64,000 nt of DNA from Brachybacterium halotolerans (lineage in GTDB: Bacteria; Actinomycetota; Actinomycetes; Actinomycetales; Dermabacteraceae): contig NZ_JAEDAJ010000007.1 of the NCBI RefSeq assembly GCF_016623465.1, forward strand, positions 1 to 64,000, in the 5' to 3' direction. A program made the position numbers and the translations under genes. How positions within the stretch are numbered: the stretch's first letter is position 1; the number at the start of each line of letters is the position of its first letter. The notes below the pieces were generated by a model. That model was not told where the DNA came from and ran no database searches. It saw nothing but the letters and a program-made list of their open reading frames with translations. Positions 35,006 to 44,258 of this stretch are shown here, piece by piece.

Positions 35006-36543
35006 GCGGATTCCAGGGCATGGACACGGGCGCTGTCGAGGCGCTCGCGGGGCGGGACGCGCAGGCTGCCGAACGACTCGAGCAGCTGCTGAGCGCGCTC
35101 GCCGCATCCGTCGACAGCGTCGACTGGGCCGGACCCGACGCGGAGGCCTTCCGAGAGGACTTCCGCACTCTCGTCGCCACTCCCGGCACTCGTGCCGTGC
35201 AGCGTCTGCATGCCTGTGGGCGGGACCTGCGCGACCAGGTCGAGGAACAGGAGCGCGCTTCGCAGGCGGGCGGTGACGAGGGGAGCGGCGGAGGATCGGA
35301 CGATGCCGAGAGCGGCGGCCTGCTGGACGGTCTGGAGGGGCTCGCCGGGAGCGCGATGGACATCGGGTCGGGGATCGGGCACGGGCTCGCGGACGGGGTC
35401 GGCGACATGGTCTCGCCGGTCCTCGACCGGATCTCCGCGACGGCGCCCGCGGTGAGTCAGCTGATCGGCGACGGCGCGCACCTGGCCGAGGAGCTGAAGG
35501 ACGTCGTGGACGGCGGGCGGATGCCACCGCTGTCCGAGCTCGCCTCGTCGCTCGCGCTCCCGGTCGCATCCGCCGTGGGGGTCGGGTGGAACGCCGCCAC
35601 GGGTGAGGACCACCAGTTCTTCTCCGATCGCGGTGCAGCTCGGGTCAGCGGCGACGACGTGCAGGTCCAGGACGGTGGTGCGGCGCCACACTCCGTGGCC
35701 GCACTGCTGGACGATGTCTCCGGCAACTACAGCTCGGAGGGCGAGGAGACCGGGAAGGTCCAGGTCAAGACGGTCGTGGATCCCGATGGCCACGAGCGCT
35801 ACATCGTCACCGTCCCCGGCACCGAGGCCGATATCGGAGATCCGTCGATGGGATGGGGAGGCCAGGGCAACTCCCGCGACTGGTCGGCCAACGTCCGTGC
35901 GATGGCCGGGCAGGACACGGCGGCGATGCAGAACGTCCGCGACGCCATGATCGCCGCCGGCGTGGAACCAGGCGCCGACGTGATGATGGTCGGCCACTCC
36001 CAGGGCGGCATCATCAATGCGGCGCTCGCCTCCGATCCGAGCTTCAACGGGCCGGGCGGATACAACGTCACCACTCTGGTCTCGGAGGGGTCGCCGGTCG
36101 AGTCCTTCGACCTGCCGCCCGGAACGCAGAGCCTGAACATCGCCCACGGCGGCGGGCTGAGCACCGGTGTGAGCTCGGGGCCGGGCGGGGTGCCGGTGCC
36201 GGACGGCATCGGCGTGAGCGGAGACCCCGTGCCGACGCTCGACATGGGCGGACTGCGCGCCGACGGCAGCGGGCCCGGGAGCAACCACCAGGAGGTCGTC
36301 CTCCCCGGATCCCGCGACTGGATCGTCCCGCCCTCGAGCGGAGCGGCCGGTGGTGGGCCCAGCGGCTTCGACGCCGTCTTCAGCGACCACGACCAGAACC
36401 AGTACACGGCCGACGCGTACGCGGAGACCAAGCAGCATCGCGACGGCGCGCTGGCCCGGTTCGAGAAGAGTCCCGACGTGCAGCGCTACCTCGATCCGCG
36501 CAACGACGTGCGTCGCACCACGGTCGTGGACGTGGGACGCTGA
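35002..36543 (+). CDS. WXG100-alpha/beta hydrolase (lipase-like) fusion, candidate type VII effector
   Basis: This protein has 513 aa. Residues 1-~95 match the WXG100 proteins of the main locus: GMD at 6-8 and W-x-G at 42-44 in DWAGPDAEAF. A Gly/Ser/Asp-rich linker and a Gly/Ala-rich amphipathic region follow (~100-170). Residues ~230-510 look like an alpha/beta hydrolase. TVPGTEADI may form the oxyanion region and VGHSQGG the nucleophile elbow with Ser333. His429 (SNHQEV) is a candidate general base; the acid is not certain. There is no signal peptide, consistent with type VII export. A lipase or phospholipase delivered by the system encoded ~8 kb upstream is the simplest reading. The substrate and whether it is a toxin are unknown. 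Confidence 0.8.
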   Translation: MSGFQGMDTGAVEALAGRDAQAAERLEQLLSALAASVDSVDWAGPDAEAFREDFRTLVATPGTRAVQRLHACGRDLRDQVEEQERASQAGGDEGSGGGSDDAESGGLLDGLEGLAGSAMDIGSGIGHGLADGVGDMVSPVLDRISATAPAVSQLIGDGAHLAEELKDVVDGGRMPPLSELASSLALPVASAVGVGWNAATGEDHQFFSDRGAARVSGDDVQVQDGGAAPHSVAALLDDVSGNYSSEGEETGKVQVKTVVDPDGHERYIVTVPGTEADIGDPSMGWGGQGNSRDWSANVRAMAGQDTAAMQNVRDAMIAAGVEPGADVMMVGHSQGGIINAALASDPSFNGPGGYNVTTLVSEGSPVESFDLPPGTQSLNIAHGGGLSTGVSSGPGGVPVPDGIGVSGDPVPTLDMGGLRADGSGPGSNHQEVVLPGSRDWIVPPSSGAAGGGPSGFDAVFSDHDQNQYTADAYAETKQHRDGALARFEKSPDVQRYLDPRNDVRRTTVVDVGR

Positions 36544-36668
36544 GAGCGCCCGACGTGCCGCACCCACTGCGTCGGTGCAGCCGAGAGGCGCTCTGAGACC
36601 GTGGCGGCGGACGGATGATGCGGCGCGGCCGTCCCGGTCCGTCGGACCCGGCTGGAATACTGGCGGAC

Positions 36669-37535
36669 ATGACATTCACACTCGCCACCGTCAACGTGAA
36701 CGGACTGCGCGCCGCGGCCCGCAAGGGCATGGGCGACTGGCTCGCCGAGACCCCCGCGGACGTCGTCACCCTGCAGGAGGTGCGCGCTCCCGAGGAGCTG
36801 CTCGCCGACCTCGTGGGGGAGGGCTGGAGGATCGTCGGCCTGCCCTCCGAGCTGAAGGGCCGCGCGGGCGTCGCGATCGCCGCGCGCACCGAGCTCGACA
36901 GCATCGACCTCGACGGGGTGCGCGCCGGGCTGCCCGGTCTCACCGAGCCCACCCACACGGGCCGTTGGCTCGAGGCCGACCTCGCCGACCCGCTCGGCGA
37001 CGGCCGCACCCTCACGGTGATCTCCTGCTACATGCACTCGGGCAACACCGAGAAGCCGCAGACGATGACCGACAAGTACGCCTTCCTCGACGTGATGATG
37101 CAGAGGCTCGCGGACCTGCGCTCCGACGGCCGGCACGTCGTCCTCACGGGCGACCTGAACATCGCCCACACCGAATGGGACATCAAGAACTGGAAGGGCA
37201 ACCTGAAGTCCGCGGGCTTCCTGCCCGAGGAGCGCGCGTACCTCGACCGCCTGGTCGGCACGGACGGCCCGACGGTCCGGGCCGAAGGCGGCGGCACCGG
37301 TGACGGCGCCGAATGGGTCGACGTGCAGCGGCGCGTCGTCGGCGAGGGCCCCGGCCCCTACACCTGGTGGTCGCAGCGCGGGAAGGCCTTCGACAACGAC
37401 TCCGGCTGGAGGATCGACTACCAGTTGGCCGATCCGGACCTCGCCGCCCGGGCGACCAGCGCGCAGGTCGATCGGGCCCCGAGCTACGACACCCGCTGGT
37501 CCGACCACGCCCCGCTGGTGATCAGCTTCAGCTGA
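36669..37535 (+). CDS. exodeoxyribonuclease III family protein (xth type)
   Basis: A 288-aa exonuclease-endonuclease-phosphatase fold enzyme for abasic-site repair. It has the TVNVNGLRAA start, LQEVR with the metal Glu, GDLNIAH, TWWSQRGKAFDNDSGWRIDY and SDHAPLV with the catalytic Asp-His. ATG 36669 gives the normal N-terminus. No SD sequence is obvious. It stands alone after a 125-nt gap and ends at a strong convergent hairpin. Confidence 0.93.
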   Translation: MTFTLATVNVNGLRAAARKGMGDWLAETPADVVTLQEVRAPEELLADLVGEGWRIVGLPSELKGRAGVAIAARTELDSIDLDGVRAGLPGLTEPTHTGRWLEADLADPLGDGRTLTVISCYMHSGNTEKPQTMTDKYAFLDVMMQRLADLRSDGRHVVLTGDLNIAHTEWDIKNWKGNLKSAGFLPEERAYLDRLVGTDGPTVRAEGGGTGDGAEWVDVQRRVVGEGPGPYTWWSQRGKAFDNDSGWRIDYQLADPDLAARATSAQVDRAPSYDTRWSDHAPLVISFS

Positions 37536-37606
37536 CGGGCCGGCCCCGCCGCCGGTCGCCGAGCCGCTGGTCCCCGAGGCCGGCGGACCGCAGCGCAGGC
37601 AGGACG

Positions 37607-37668
37607 CGGAGAAGGGAGCGTTCCGTGCGATGGACGCCGGTCCATGGCACGGAACGCTCCCTTCTCCG
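37607..37668. terminator. long bidirectional hairpin terminator
   Basis: Arms 37607-37628 and 37647-37668 are perfectly complementary over 22 bp. An inner stem ATGGAC/GTCCAT (37630-37635 with 37640-37645) continues it after one G-G mismatch, leaving a 4-nt loop. It lies between exoIII (plus) and the end of the sdh operon (minus) and probably ends both. No T-run on the plus strand. Confidence 0.8.
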
Positions 37669-37715
37669 TGGTGCGCGGCGGCCCGAGGGCCGACGGTTAC
37701 GACGCGGCCGCGGGG

Positions 37716-38483
37716 TCAGACGCGGCCGCGGATGACCGCCTGCTTGACCTCGGCGATCGCCTTGGTGATCTGGATGCCGCGGGGGCACGCCTCGGTGCAG
37801 TTGAAGGTGGTGCGGCAGCGCCACACGCCCTCCTTGGAGTTCAGGATCTCCAGGCGCTGCTCGCCCGCATCGTCGCGCGAGTCGAAGATGAAGCGGTGCG
37901 CGTTCACGATCGCGGCCGGACCGAAGTACTGGCCGTCGGTCCAGAAGATCGGGCACGACGAGGTGCACGCGGCGCACAGGATGCACTTGGTGGTGTCGTC
38001 GAAGACCTCGCGCTGCTCGGCGCTCTGGAGGCGCTCACGGCTGGGCTCCTGGCCCTCGGCCACGAGGAACGGCATGACTTCGCGGTAGGCGTCGAAGAAG
38101 GGCTCCATGTCGACGATGAGGTCCTTCTCGACCGGGAGGCCCTTGATCGGCTCGACCGTGATGGGCTTGGAGATGTCCAGGTCCTTCAGCAGGGTCTTGC
38201 AGGCCAGGCGGTTGCGGCCGTTGATGCGCATGGCATCGGAGCCGCACACGCCGTGCGCGCACGAGCGGCGGAAGGTCAGCGACCCGTCCAGGTGCCACTT
38301 CACCTCGTGGAGGGCATCCAGGACACGGTCGGTGCCGTGCATGGTGACGGTGAACTCCTGCCAGTAGGGCTTGGGCTTGCCCTCGGCGTCGGGGTTGAAC
38401 CGGTTGATCTTGAGCGTGACCTCGAAGGAGGGGATCTCCTGGGCCTGCGGCTCGGCGTCGGTCCTCTCTGCGACAGCAGTCAT
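37716..38483 (-). CDS. sdhB: succinate dehydrogenase iron-sulfur subunit
   Basis: A 255-aa electron-transfer subunit. The [2Fe-2S] ligands are Cys75, Cys80, Asp83 and Cys95 (SCAHGVCGSD ... LAC). The [4Fe-4S] motif is CILCAACTSSCP, and the [3Fe-4S] motif is CRTTFNC with CTEACPRGI. It is the last gene of the operon; its ATG overlaps the sdhA stop (ATGA at 38483-38485). Confidence 0.98.
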   Translation of the reverse strand: MTAVAERTDAEPQAQEIPSFEVTLKINRFNPDAEGKPKPYWQEFTVTMHGTDRVLDALHEVKWHLDGSLTFRRSCAHGVCGSDAMRINGRNRLACKTLLKDLDISKPITVEPIKGLPVEKDLIVDMEPFFDAYREVMPFLVAEGQEPSRERLQSAEQREVFDDTTKCILCAACTSSCPIFWTDGQYFGPAAIVNAHRFIFDSRDDAGEQRLEILNSKEGVWRCRTTFNCTEACPRGIQITKAIAEVKQAVIRGRV

Positions 38484-40255
38484 CAGAACGTGCGCTCCTT
38501 CGGCTCGTAGCGGGTGATGATGACTTCCTTGGTGCCGAGCACGATGTCCGTGCCCTCCAGGCCCTCGCCGTCGAGCGTCTTGTAGGCCATGGTGTGCGTG
38601 AGGAAGTTGACGTCGTCGCGCGTCGGGAAGTCCTCGCGGAAGTGGCCCCCGCGGGACTCCTTGCGCTCGAGGGCGCCGAGGGCGACGACCTCCGCGAGCT
38701 CGAGCAGGAAGCCCAGCTCGACGGCCTCGAGGAGGTCGAGGTTGTAGCGCAGGCCCTTGTCCTGCACGGCCACGGTCTCGTAGCGCTTCTTGAGCTCGGT
38801 GATGTCCGACAGTGCTTTGCGGCAGGTCTCGTCGGTGCGGAACACCTGGACGTTGGCGTCCATGGTCTCCTGCAGGTCCTTGCGGATGTCGGCCACGCGG
38901 TCCTCGGTGGCGGGACGGTCGCGCAGGCGCTGCAGCAGCTCGACGACGGGGGACTCAACGCCCTCGGGCAGCTCGGCGAGCTCGACCTGCTGGGCGTGCT
39001 CGGCGGCGGCGACGCCCGCGCGCTTGCCGAAGACGTTGATGTCCAGCAGCGAGTTCGTGCCCAGACGGTTGCCGCCGTGCACAGAGACGCAGGCGACCTC
39101 GCCGGCCGCGTACATCCCGGGGATCACGTCGTGCTCGTTGCGCAGCACCTCGCCCATGATGTTCGTCGGGATGCCGCCCATGCCGTAGTGGGCCGTCGGG
39201 AAGACGGGCACCGGCTCGGTGTAGGGCTCGACGCCCAGGTAGGTGCGCGCGAACTCGGTGATGTCCGGGAGCTTCGCGTCGATGTGCGCGGGCTCGAGGT
39301 GCGTGAGGTCCAGCAGCACGTAGTCCTTGTTCGGGCCGCAGCCGCGGCCCTCGCGGACCTCGTTGGCCATCGCGCGGGCGACGACGTCGCGGGGGGCGAG
39401 GTCCTTCAGCGTCGGCGCGTAGGTCTCCATGAACCGCTCCATGTTGGAGTTGCGCAGGATGCCGCCCTCGCCGCGGGCCGCCTCGGAGAGCAGGATGCCC
39501 AGACCCGCGAGGCCCGTCGGATGGAACTGGAAGAACTCCATGTCCTCGAGCGGGATGCCGCGGTTCAGCGCCATCGCCGGGCCGTCGCCCGTGAGGGTGT
39601 GGGCGTTCGAGGTGGTCTTGAACATCTTGCCGAAGCCGCCGGTCGCGAACACGACCGACTTGGCGCGGAAGATGTGGATCTCGCCGGTCGCGAGCTCGTA
39701 GGCCACGATGCCGGCGGCGCGGACGTTCTCGTCGTTCCGGGGATCACCCGTGAGCAGCACGTCCAGCGCGTAGTACTCGTTGAAGAACTCCACGTGCTGC
39801 TTGACGCAGTTCTGGTAGAGGGTCTGCAGGATCATGTGGCCCGTGCGGTCCGCCGCGTAGCAGGAGCGGCGCACGGGCGCCTCACCGTGCTCGCGGGTGT
39901 GACCGCCGAAGCGGCGCTGGTCGATGCGTCCCTCGGGCGTGCGGTTGAAGGGCAGGCCCATCTTCTCGAGGTCGAGCACCGCGTCGATGGCCTCCTTGGC
40001 CATGACCTCGGCGGCGTCCTGGTCCACCAGGTAGTCGCCGCCCTTGACGGTGTCGTAGGTGTGCCACTCCCAGTTGTCCTCCTCGACGTTCGCGAGGGCG
40101 GCGCACATGCCGCCCTGGGCGGCGCCGGTGTGAGAGCGGGTGGGGTAGAGCTTCGTGATCACGGCGGTGCGTGCGCGGGGGCCCGACTCGAGGGCCGCGC
40201 GCATTCCCGCGCCGCCGGCGCCGACGATGACCACGTCGTAGGTGTGGATCTGCAT
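38483..40255 (-). CDS. sdhA: succinate dehydrogenase flavoprotein subunit
   Basis: A 590-aa catalytic subunit. It has the dinucleotide motif GAGGAG (12-17), His42 in SHTGAAQGG for covalent FAD, the HPTGL and GEGG active-site stretches, and [10 protein letters not shown]. It oxidises succinate to fumarate and passes electrons to SdhB. Length and motifs are normal. It follows sdhD after 18 nt. Confidence 0.98.
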   Translation of the reverse strand: MQIHTYDVVIVGAGGAGMRAALESGPRARTAVITKLYPTRSHTGAAQGGMCAALANVEEDNWEWHTYDTVKGGDYLVDQDAAEVMAKEAIDAVLDLEKMGLPFNRTPEGRIDQRRFGGHTREHGEAPVRRSCYAADRTGHMILQTLYQNCVKQHVEFFNEYYALDVLLTGDPRNDENVRAAGIVAYELATGEIHIFRAKSVVFATGGFGKMFKTTSNAHTLTGDGPAMALNRGIPLEDMEFFQFHPTGLAGLGILLSEAARGEGGILRNSNMERFMETYAPTLKDLAPRDVVARAMANEVREGRGCGPNKDYVLLDLTHLEPAHIDAKLPDITEFARTYLGVEPYTEPVPVFPTAHYGMGGIPTNIMGEVLRNEHDVIPGMYAAGEVACVSVHGGNRLGTNSLLDINVFGKRAGVAAAEHAQQVELAELPEGVESPVVELLQRLRDRPATEDRVADIRKDLQETMDANVQVFRTDETCRKALSDITELKKRYETVAVQDKGLRYNLDLLEAVELGFLLELAEVVALGALERKESRGGHFREDFPTRDDVNFLTHTMAYKTLDGEGLEGTDIVLGTKEVIITRYEPKERTF

Positions 40256-40273
40256 GTCAGGGGGTCTCCAGGA

Positions 40274-40723
40274 TCACTCGGAGCAGATGGAGGGCAGGAG
40301 CGAGGGGTCGGCGCCCGCGGGGCACGGCGAGAAGGTGAAGATCACCAGGGTGCCGAGCACGACGGTCACGACCACGGCGACATACAGCAGGACCTTCAGG
40401 ACCAGGCGCAGCGTCGAGGAGCGCGCGTAGTCGTTGATGATCGTGCGCACGCCGTTGCCGCCGTGGACCATGCCCAGCCACAGCATGAGCAGGTCCCACG
40501 TCTGCCAGAACGGGTTGGCCCACTTGCCCGAGACGAAGGCGAAGTCGATGCGCTGCACGCCCTCGCCCAGCCACAGGTTCACGAACAGGTGGCCGAACAC
40601 GAGGATCACGAGGATCGCGCCGGAGAAGCGCATGAACAGCCACGAGAGCATCTCGGCGTTCACGCCGCGCCGACCGGTGCGCGCGTAGCGCGTGCGGGGC
40701 TCGGGGATCTTGGTCGCGGTCAT
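40274..40723 (-). CDS. sdhD: succinate dehydrogenase membrane anchor subunit
   Basis: A 149-aa protein with three hydrophobic segments. The first has WLFMRFSGAILVILVFGHLF, where the His is a candidate haem b ligand; the second has MVHGGNGVR. It closes the quinone pocket with SdhC. It starts 4 nt after the sdhC stop. The N-terminal ~25 residues are basic and cytoplasmic. Confidence 0.93.
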   Translation of the reverse strand: MTATKIPEPRTRYARTGRRGVNAEMLSWLFMRFSGAILVILVFGHLFVNLWLGEGVQRIDFAFVSGKWANPFWQTWDLLMLWLGMVHGGNGVRTIINDYARSSTLRLVLKVLLYVAVVVTVVLGTLVIFTFSPCPAGADPSLLPSICSE

Positions 40724-40727
40724 CAGG

Positions 40728-41108
40728 TCACCACCATCCGAACATGTGGCCCAGCTGGCGGGGCACGAAGCCGATCATGAGCAGCACCCACACCACGACG
40801 ACGCCCCAGAACAGGGCGCGCTGGCGGCGGGCGCCCTGGGACCAGAAGTCCACGAGGATCACCCGGATGCCGTTGAGGGCGTGGAAGCAGATCGCGGCCA
40901 CGAGGCCGATCTCTCCGAGCCCGAACACGATCGTCTTGTAGTGCCCGATCACCTCGTTGTAGGCCTCGGGGGACACGCGCACCAGGGCGGTGTCCATGAC
41001 GTGCACGATCAGGAACAGGAAGATGAGCATTCCCGAGATGCGGTGCGCGACCCAGGACCACATGCCCTCGCCGCCGCGATAGAGCGTCCCGGCCTCTGCT
41101 GATGCCAC
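40728..41108 (-). CDS. sdhC: succinate dehydrogenase cytochrome b556 subunit
   Basis: A 126-aa protein with three membrane segments. The motif HRISGMLIFLFLIVHVMD provides the quinone-site residues and a haem-ligand His, and FHALNGIR a second conserved site. GTG at 41108 was chosen because GGAGG lies 5 nt upstream; a longer reading would add 25 residues with no RBS. It is the first gene of sdhCDAB. Confidence 0.92.
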   Translation of the reverse strand: MASAEAGTLYRGGEGMWSWVAHRISGMLIFLFLIVHVMDTALVRVSPEAYNEVIGHYKTIVFGLGEIGLVAAICFHALNGIRVILVDFWSQGARRQRALFWGVVVVWVLLMIGFVPRQLGHMFGWW

Positions 41109-41240
41109 GGATTCCTCCGACTTGTACTGGTGTGTGCCGGGCGGCTCCGACCTGCGCAGTCCAGGTGGGGCCTCGGTGCCCACGGGCCAGCGCCCGTGAC
41201 CACGACGACGTCCTCATCGTGCCCGGCGTGGGGCTCTGCC

Positions 41241-41246
41241 ACAGTA
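41241..41246 (-). promoter_or_regulatory. candidate -10 box of the sdh operon
   Basis: TACTGT on the minus strand lies ~130 nt upstream of the sdhC start, in the 192-nt divergent gap with manC. No convincing -35 accompanies it. On the other strand, TACCCT (41288-41293), 7 nt before the manC ATG, would fit a leaderless manC transcript. Confidence 0.3.
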
Positions 41247-41300
41247 GCACCGCCGCAGGTCGCGACGGGGACGGCCGACACCCCGGATACCCTGGGCGCC

Positions 41301-42635
41301 ATGCCGAGCGCCGCATCCCACGACGACCCGCTGACAGCGCCCCGGGAGGTTCCTGACCAGGTGTCAGGACACGACCAGGGGCGGACGGCGGTCCCTGTGC
41401 GTCCCTTCGTCCCCGTGGTCCCCGCCGGGGGCGCGGGCACGCGCCTGTGGCCACTCTCACGCGTCGACCGCCCGAAGTTCCTCCTCGACCCGCTGCGGCA
41501 GGGGCGTTCGCTGCTGCAGGCCGCTCTCGCCCGCGTCGAGCCCTCGGCAGATCGTCCCGCGATCGTGGTCACCGGTGCCCGGCACGCGCAGGCCGTCGCC
41601 GCGCAGCTCGGGTCGCGGGCCGCCGGCGCGGAGGGGGCCGTCGGGGACGGTTCCGACACGGGTCCGCGCATCCTGCGCGAGCCCTCGCCGCGCAACTCGA
41701 TGCCCGCGATCGCCCTCGCCGCCGCTCTCGCCGAGGCCGAGGACCCCGACGCCGTGATCGGCTCCTTCCCGGCCGATCACCTGGTGGGTGACGAGGCCGC
41801 GCTCACCCGCGCGATCGCCGCGGCCCGCGCCGCCGCCGCCCGCGGGTACCTCGTGACCATCGGCATCGAGCCCACCCGCGCCGCCACGGGGTTCGGCTAC
41901 ATCGAGAGGGCCGACGAGGCACCGGACGCCGGCGGACCGCTCGCCCAGCCCCTCCCGTCCCTCGCCGGCACGGGCGCGCAGCGGGTCGCGAGCTTCGTCG
42001 AGAAGCCCGACGCCGAGCGCGCGGCCCGCTATCTCGCCGGAGGTCGTCACCTCTGGAACGCGGGCATCTTCGTCGCGGGCGCCCGCGAGCTGCTCGACGC
42101 CCTCGCCGCGCAGATCCCGCCCCTCGCCGCAGGGGTGCGCCGGATCGCGGAGGCGTGGGTCCGCGACGAGCAGGGTGACCACTCGGACGACCCCTCGGAC
42201 GACCGGGATGGCGACCAGGTCGCCGACCGGGCTGCGGACAGGGTCCTCGAGGAGGTGTGGCCGACGCTCACGAGCATCGCGATCGACCACGCGCTGGCCG
42301 AGCCGCTGGCCGCGCAGGGGAGGGTCGCCGTCGTCCCCGCGGACCTCGACTGGGACGACGTCGGCGACTTCGCGGCGCTCGCCCGGCAGCTGCGCCGGCC
42401 AGAGGGCGAAGGCGGACGCGACGTGGTCGTCGTCGGCGGCGCCCGGACGGTCGATCGGGGCGCGCGCGCCACGGTGTACGGTTCGTCGCAGCGTCCGATC
42501 GCACTGGTCGGCGTGGACGGTCTGAGCGTCGTCGAGACCGATGACGTGCTCCTGATCGCCGCCGACTCCGGTGCCCGCGACCTCGCCGAGCTCGTCGCCG
42601 GGCTCGAGGACGAGGGCCTCGCGGATCTGCGCTGA
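41301..42635 (+). CDS. manC: mannose-1-phosphate guanylyltransferase
   Basis: A 444-aa nucleotidyltransferase making GDP-mannose. It has VPAGGAGTRLWPLSR with RPKFLL (signature and Lys), FPADH near the metal site and FVEKPD. Most of the C-terminal part is the left-handed helix/cupin-poor short form. An acidic repetitive insert rich in Asp (~290-315, SDDPSDDRDGD) is unusual and probably a surface loop. The start is ATG 41301 with no SD; a leaderless message is possible. GDP-mannose would feed cell-wall glycans. Confidence 0.9.
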   Translation: MPSAASHDDPLTAPREVPDQVSGHDQGRTAVPVRPFVPVVPAGGAGTRLWPLSRVDRPKFLLDPLRQGRSLLQAALARVEPSADRPAIVVTGARHAQAVAAQLGSRAAGAEGAVGDGSDTGPRILREPSPRNSMPAIALAAALAEAEDPDAVIGSFPADHLVGDEAALTRAIAAARAAAARGYLVTIGIEPTRAATGFGYIERADEAPDAGGPLAQPLPSLAGTGAQRVASFVEKPDAERAARYLAGGRHLWNAGIFVAGARELLDALAAQIPPLAAGVRRIAEAWVRDEQGDHSDDPSDDRDGDQVADRAADRVLEEVWPTLTSIAIDHALAEPLAAQGRVAVVPADLDWDDVGDFAALARQLRRPEGEGGRDVVVVGGARTVDRGARATVYGSSQRPIALVGVDGLSVVETDDVLLIAADSGARDLAELVAGLEDEGLADLR

Positions 42636-42691
42636 GGCGGACGGACGGCGCGGTCGACGCGCAGTGGACGAGGGGAAGGGCGGATGAGGTC

Positions 42692-43918
42692 GTGGACAGC
42701 GGTGTCGAGGAGCAGGTGCGCACGATGCTGGGGGAGGACGGACTGATCCGTCGGACCCTCGCCGAGCGCGGTGACGAGCTGCGGGAGGTGCGGCGGCATC
42801 TGCACCGCCACCCCGAGCTGAGCCACGAGGAGCACGCGACGACCGACGTCATCGCCGCGCATCTCGGCGACCTCGGACTCTCGCCCCTGCGCATGCCCCG
42901 CACCGGGCTCATCTGCGACATCCCGGGCTCCGATCCCGACCTCGCCCCGATCGCGCTGCGCGCGGACATGGACGCCCTGGGCATCCCGGAGCTCACGAGC
43001 GTGCACTACCGCTCCGAGGTCGAGGGCGTCTCCCACGCCTGCGGCCACGACGTCCACATGAGCGCCGTGCTCGGCGCCTCCATGGCCCTCGTGAGGGTCG
43101 CCGACGCCGGCGCGCTTCGCCGCACCGTGCGCCTCGTCTACCAGCCCTCGGAGGAGCGCCACCCCTGCGGCGCGCTCGAGCTCATCGGCGAGGGCGTCGT
43201 CGACGGCATCGACTCGATCTTCGCGCTGCACTGCGACCCGGGCGTCGACGTCGGGCACGTGGGCCTCAAGCCCGGCCCCATCACCTCGGCCACCGATCCC
43301 GTGCGCATCGAGGTGCGCGGCGCCGGCGGCCACACCTCCCGGCCCCACCTCACCCAGGACCTCATCTACGCGCTCGGGCAGATCGTCACCCAGGTGCCCG
43401 CGGCCTTCAGCCGGCGGATGGACCCGCGCAGCGGCGTGAACCTCACCTGGGGGTCGATCCACGCGGGCTCCGCGTTCAACGCGATCCCCTCCTCGGGCGT
43501 CCTCGAGGGGACCCTGCGCTGCCTCGACCACGATGCCTGGGACCGCGCGGAGGAGCTGCTCGAGGAGCTCCTGGGCGAGATCGCCCGCATGTGGGGCGTG
43601 ACCGTGACCGTCCAGCACGATCGCGGTGTCCCGCCCGTCTCCAACGACCCGCTCAGCGTGCGCTTCCTCGAGGAGGCCGTGGTGCGCGTGCGCGGCCGCG
43701 ACCAGCTCGACACCGCCCGCCAGTCGCTCGGCGGGGAGGACTTCGCCTGGTACCTCGAGAAGGTGCCGGGCGCCCTCGCGCGCCTGGGGACACGCACCCC
43801 GGGCGGGCGCACCTACGACCTGCACATGGGCGACTTCACGGTCGACGAGCGGGCGATCACCATCGGTGCGGACGTGCTCGCCCACGTCTGCCTGCTGCGG
43901 GACGCGCCGCTCGCCTGA
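42692..43918 (+). CDS. M20 family amidohydrolase
   Basis: A 408-aa metallopeptidase of the IAA-amino acid hydrolase/hippurate hydrolase group. It has RRHLHRHPELS, ALRADMDAL, the metal motif SHACGHDVHMS, and YQPSEE. A dimerisation domain (~190-310) contains AGGHTSRP, and the C-terminal GGEDFAWYLEKVPG supplies the last ligands. It should cleave an N-acyl or aminoacyl amide bond; the substrate is unknown. GTG 42692 is the likely start, with GAGG very close upstream. Transcribed after manC with a 56-nt gap. Confidence 0.88.
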   Translation: MDSGVEEQVRTMLGEDGLIRRTLAERGDELREVRRHLHRHPELSHEEHATTDVIAAHLGDLGLSPLRMPRTGLICDIPGSDPDLAPIALRADMDALGIPELTSVHYRSEVEGVSHACGHDVHMSAVLGASMALVRVADAGALRRTVRLVYQPSEERHPCGALELIGEGVVDGIDSIFALHCDPGVDVGHVGLKPGPITSATDPVRIEVRGAGGHTSRPHLTQDLIYALGQIVTQVPAAFSRRMDPRSGVNLTWGSIHAGSAFNAIPSSGVLEGTLRCLDHDAWDRAEELLEELLGEIARMWGVTVTVQHDRGVPPVSNDPLSVRFLEEAVVRVRGRDQLDTARQSLGGEDFAWYLEKVPGALARLGTRTPGGRTYDLHMGDFTVDERAITIGADVLAHVCLLRDAPLA

Positions 43919-44258
43919 GACCCCCGCAGTGCTCCTGCTGCGCACCTCGCGGGGCCCCTGCCCGCCTCACCCCGCGGACGCGGGATGCGCGCACGGGCAC
44001 AGTCTGATAACGGTTCGGGCACAGGCGACGGATCGGGCATCGTGTGATGCAGGCGACGGCTACTGTGAACGCCGTGCGTCCCGGACGTGGACGATCGGGG
44101 CACGGGAGCTTCCCCCATCCCTCTCCCGGCGGCCCGCGAGCGATCGCCCGCGCTCGGGCCACCCCGCTCCTCATCCCTCGTCGCAGCGCACCGCAGCAGT
44201 GCACCACCGCGTCGCAGCATCGGCGACATCCCTTCCGCCCGAACCTCCGGAGGACCCG
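43919..44258 (+). promoter_or_regulatory. upstream region of the nucleoside transport operon
   Basis: This 340-nt stretch shows no gene. TACTGT (44061-44066) is a reasonable -10 about 190 nt before the lipoprotein start. GATAAC (44005-44010) is a weaker one. No riboswitch or clear operator repeat was recognised. A strong promoter is expected because a binding-protein gene follows. Confidence 0.35.

Noticed and set aside
33782-35569. Open frames with long poly-Gly or poly-Pro stretches across 34.0-34.1 kb
   Set aside because: They exist only because the G/C homopolymer tract has no stop codons. The tract is probably artefactual and the flanking translations are low-complexity shadows of folD and the 270-aa gene.
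38594-40780. Plus-strand open frame of 728 codons antisense to sdhA
   Set aside because: sdhA and sdhD on the minus strand are unmistakable. The plus-strand translation shows only Val/Gly/Arg/His-rich antisense composition.
41109-41183. Longer sdhC N-terminus starting at 41183
   Set aside because: It would add 25 residues unlike the family and has no RBS, whereas GTG 41108 has GGAGG 5 nt upstream.
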